From Campylobacterales bacterium (GTDB taxonomy: Bacteria > Campylobacterota > Campylobacteria > Campylobacterales > Nitratiruptoraceae), in NCBI GenBank assembly GCA_027024145.1, contig JALVTF010000049.1, forward strand, positions 1 through 34,186: a stretch of DNA of 34,186 nt, given 5' to 3'. The position numbers and the translations under genes were made by a program. Under the pieces are notes generated by a model. It did no database searches. It saw nothing but the letters and a program-made list of their open reading frames with translations, and had not been told where the DNA came from. Shown piece after piece: positions 33,427-34,186 of this stretch (position 1 is its first letter; every line of letters begins with the position of its first letter).

Positions 33427-34100
33427 TAATAGTACCGAAGCTCAGCCCCTACAGCCACAGCTTCCCCGATCCCAGGCTGGCCAGCCCGGAGGGGATCGTG
33501 GCGTATGGAGGCGATCTGCATCCCCAAAGACTTCTCGCAGCCTACAAACGCGGTATTTTCCCCTGGTTCAATGAAGAGGATCCTATCCTTTGGTGGTCTC
33601 CCGATCCGCGTCTCGTGCTTTTTCCCGATCAGATCAAAATCTCTCGCTCGCTCAAAAAGAGCCTCAAAAAATTCGAAGTTCGCGTCGATACTGATTTTAG
33701 AGGCGTCATCACCAAATGCCGCGAAGTACGCGAAGAGACCTGGATCGTGCCCGAGCTCATCGAAGCTTTTTGCGAGCTGCACGAGATGGGCTTTGCCCAC
33801 TCGATTGAGACCTATCGTGACGGCGAGCTCGTGGGAGGACTCTATGGACTCAGTCTTGGCGGTGCCTTTTTTGGCGAAAGCATGTTTAGCCTCGTATCCG
33901 ACGCCAGCAAGGTAGCGCTCGTGCGCCTTTGCGACATAGCCAAGAAGTACGACTTCGACTTTATCGACTGCCAGGTGCCCAGTGCGCATCTCAAACGCCT
34001 CGGTGCGTTGGAAATGGCACGTGAGGAGTTTTTGCACCGCCTCGAAAAGGCGTTGGAAAAAAGCGGAAAATATGGAAAGTGGGAGGATATATGTTTTTAG
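33423..34100 (+). CDS. aat: Leucyl/phenylalanyl-tRNA--protein transferase
   Basis: Adds Leu or Phe from tRNA to proteins with N-terminal Lys or Arg, creating ClpS-recognised degrons. 225 residues. FPDPRLASPEGIVAYGGDL, GIFPWFNEEDPILWWSPDPR, VGGLYGLSLGGAFFGESMFSLVSDASKVAL and FIDCQVPSAHL are the full Aat motif set. ATG at 33423 overlaps the clpA stop as ATGA. Its stop lies 7 bases inside the transaldolase gene. Being in one operon with clpS and clpA, it links degron creation and degron reading. Confidence 0.96.
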   Translation: MIIVPKLSPYSHSFPDPRLASPEGIVAYGGDLHPQRLLAAYKRGIFPWFNEEDPILWWSPDPRLVLFPDQIKISRSLKKSLKKFEVRVDTDFRGVITKCREVREETWIVPELIEAFCELHEMGFAHSIETYRDGELVGGLYGLSLGGAFFGESMFSLVSDASKVALVRLCDIAKKYDFDFIDCQVPSAHLKRLGALEMAREEFLHRLEKALEKSGKYGKWEDICF

Positions 34101-34186
34101 AAGATATCGCATTTTCGTTGTGGGCAGATTTTATCGAACGAGAATTTTTAGAGGGGGAGTTTCGCTCTCTCATCGAGCGGGGTATC
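34091..34186 (+). CDS. tal: Transaldolase (partial, N-terminus)
   Basis: Starts at ATG 34091 behind GGGAGG and overlaps the aat stop by 10 bases; the window ends after 32 codons. The visible start FSLWADFIEREFLEGEFRSLIERGI fits the N-terminus of Campylobacterota transaldolase as I recall it, where a TSNPAIF-type motif would follow just outside the window. The enzyme would move a dihydroxyacetone unit between sugar phosphates. The call rests on 32 residues and so is provisional. Confidence 0.7.
   Translation, partial: MFLEDIAFSLWADFIEREFLEGEFRSLIERGI

Noticed and set aside
1-34186. CRISPR arrays, insertion sequences, tRNA or rRNA genes, prophage genes.
   Set aside because: No repeat-spacer pattern, transposase or integrase motif, terminal inverted repeats, or tRNA-like cloverleaf other than the tmRNA ends was seen.

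Overview
The window is a dense, mostly housekeeping stretch of a chromosome from a Campylobacterota (Epsilonproteobacteria) bacterium. The evidence is the gene order ribA-rsmG next to hemB-argF-UPF0763-hemN (the Campylobacter jejuni order as I remember it), panB-ruvB, an AddAB pair of the Helicobacter/Campylobacter type, and an ssrA tag ending in the PAYA-x-AA style of this group. Base composition looks near 50% GC by eye, higher than in Campylobacter or Helicobacter. A free-living sulfur- or hydrogen-oxidising relative is therefore more likely than a host-adapted species; I cannot name the genus.

Left part (1-5.2 kb): a minus-strand unit aguA-like deiminase > znuA > znuC (cut by the window edge) diverges from a RelB/RelE-type toxin-antitoxin pair. 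The pair has a near-perfect sigma70 promoter and is followed after 5 bp by alr. Converging on alr is a minus-strand unit ribA > rsmG > PP0621-like zinc protein > unknown protein, all overlapping. Middle left (5.26-15.1 kb): one long plus-strand run hemB > argF > UPF0763 > hemN > addB > addA > glycolate-oxidase-type Fe-S protein, with gaps of 0-3 bp or short overlaps after argF. Haem and arginine synthesis are thus physically joined to double-strand-break repair. A chemoreceptor with a CZB zinc domain follows behind a textbook sigma28 (FliA) promoter, so the cell is probably flagellated. Then lgt and an overlapping 42-residue membrane protein.

Centre (17.6-24.6 kb): minus-strand panB > ruvB > AI-2E-type permease diverges from an orphan trpA. 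The ssrA (tmRNA) promoter sits inside the trpA coding region, and a two-piece tmRNA is not indicated. The tmRNA encodes the tag ANNTDYRPAYAVAA. Directly behind ssrA is an AT-rich 147-bp spacer, then a minus-strand pair: a DUF2853 protein and a large HerA-like ATPase with a coiled-coil tail. This is the most accessory-looking part of the window.

Right part (24.6-34.2 kb): a pqiA(split in two)-pqiB-pqiC lipid-transport operon converges on pyrB > pabB. Then come a glycine-zipper envelope protein, bioD, and the complete N-degron operon clpS > clpA > aat running into transaldolase, which is cut by the right edge.

No CRISPR array, insertion sequence, prophage or tRNA gene was seen. No gene-free stretch longer than 300 bases exists apart from the ssrA gene itself. 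I found no convincing new biological system; the best leads are the HerA-like/DUF2853 pair behind ssrA, two operator-like palindromes, the sigma28-driven CZB receptor, and unusual metal/nucleotide-site residues in ZnuA and ZnuC.
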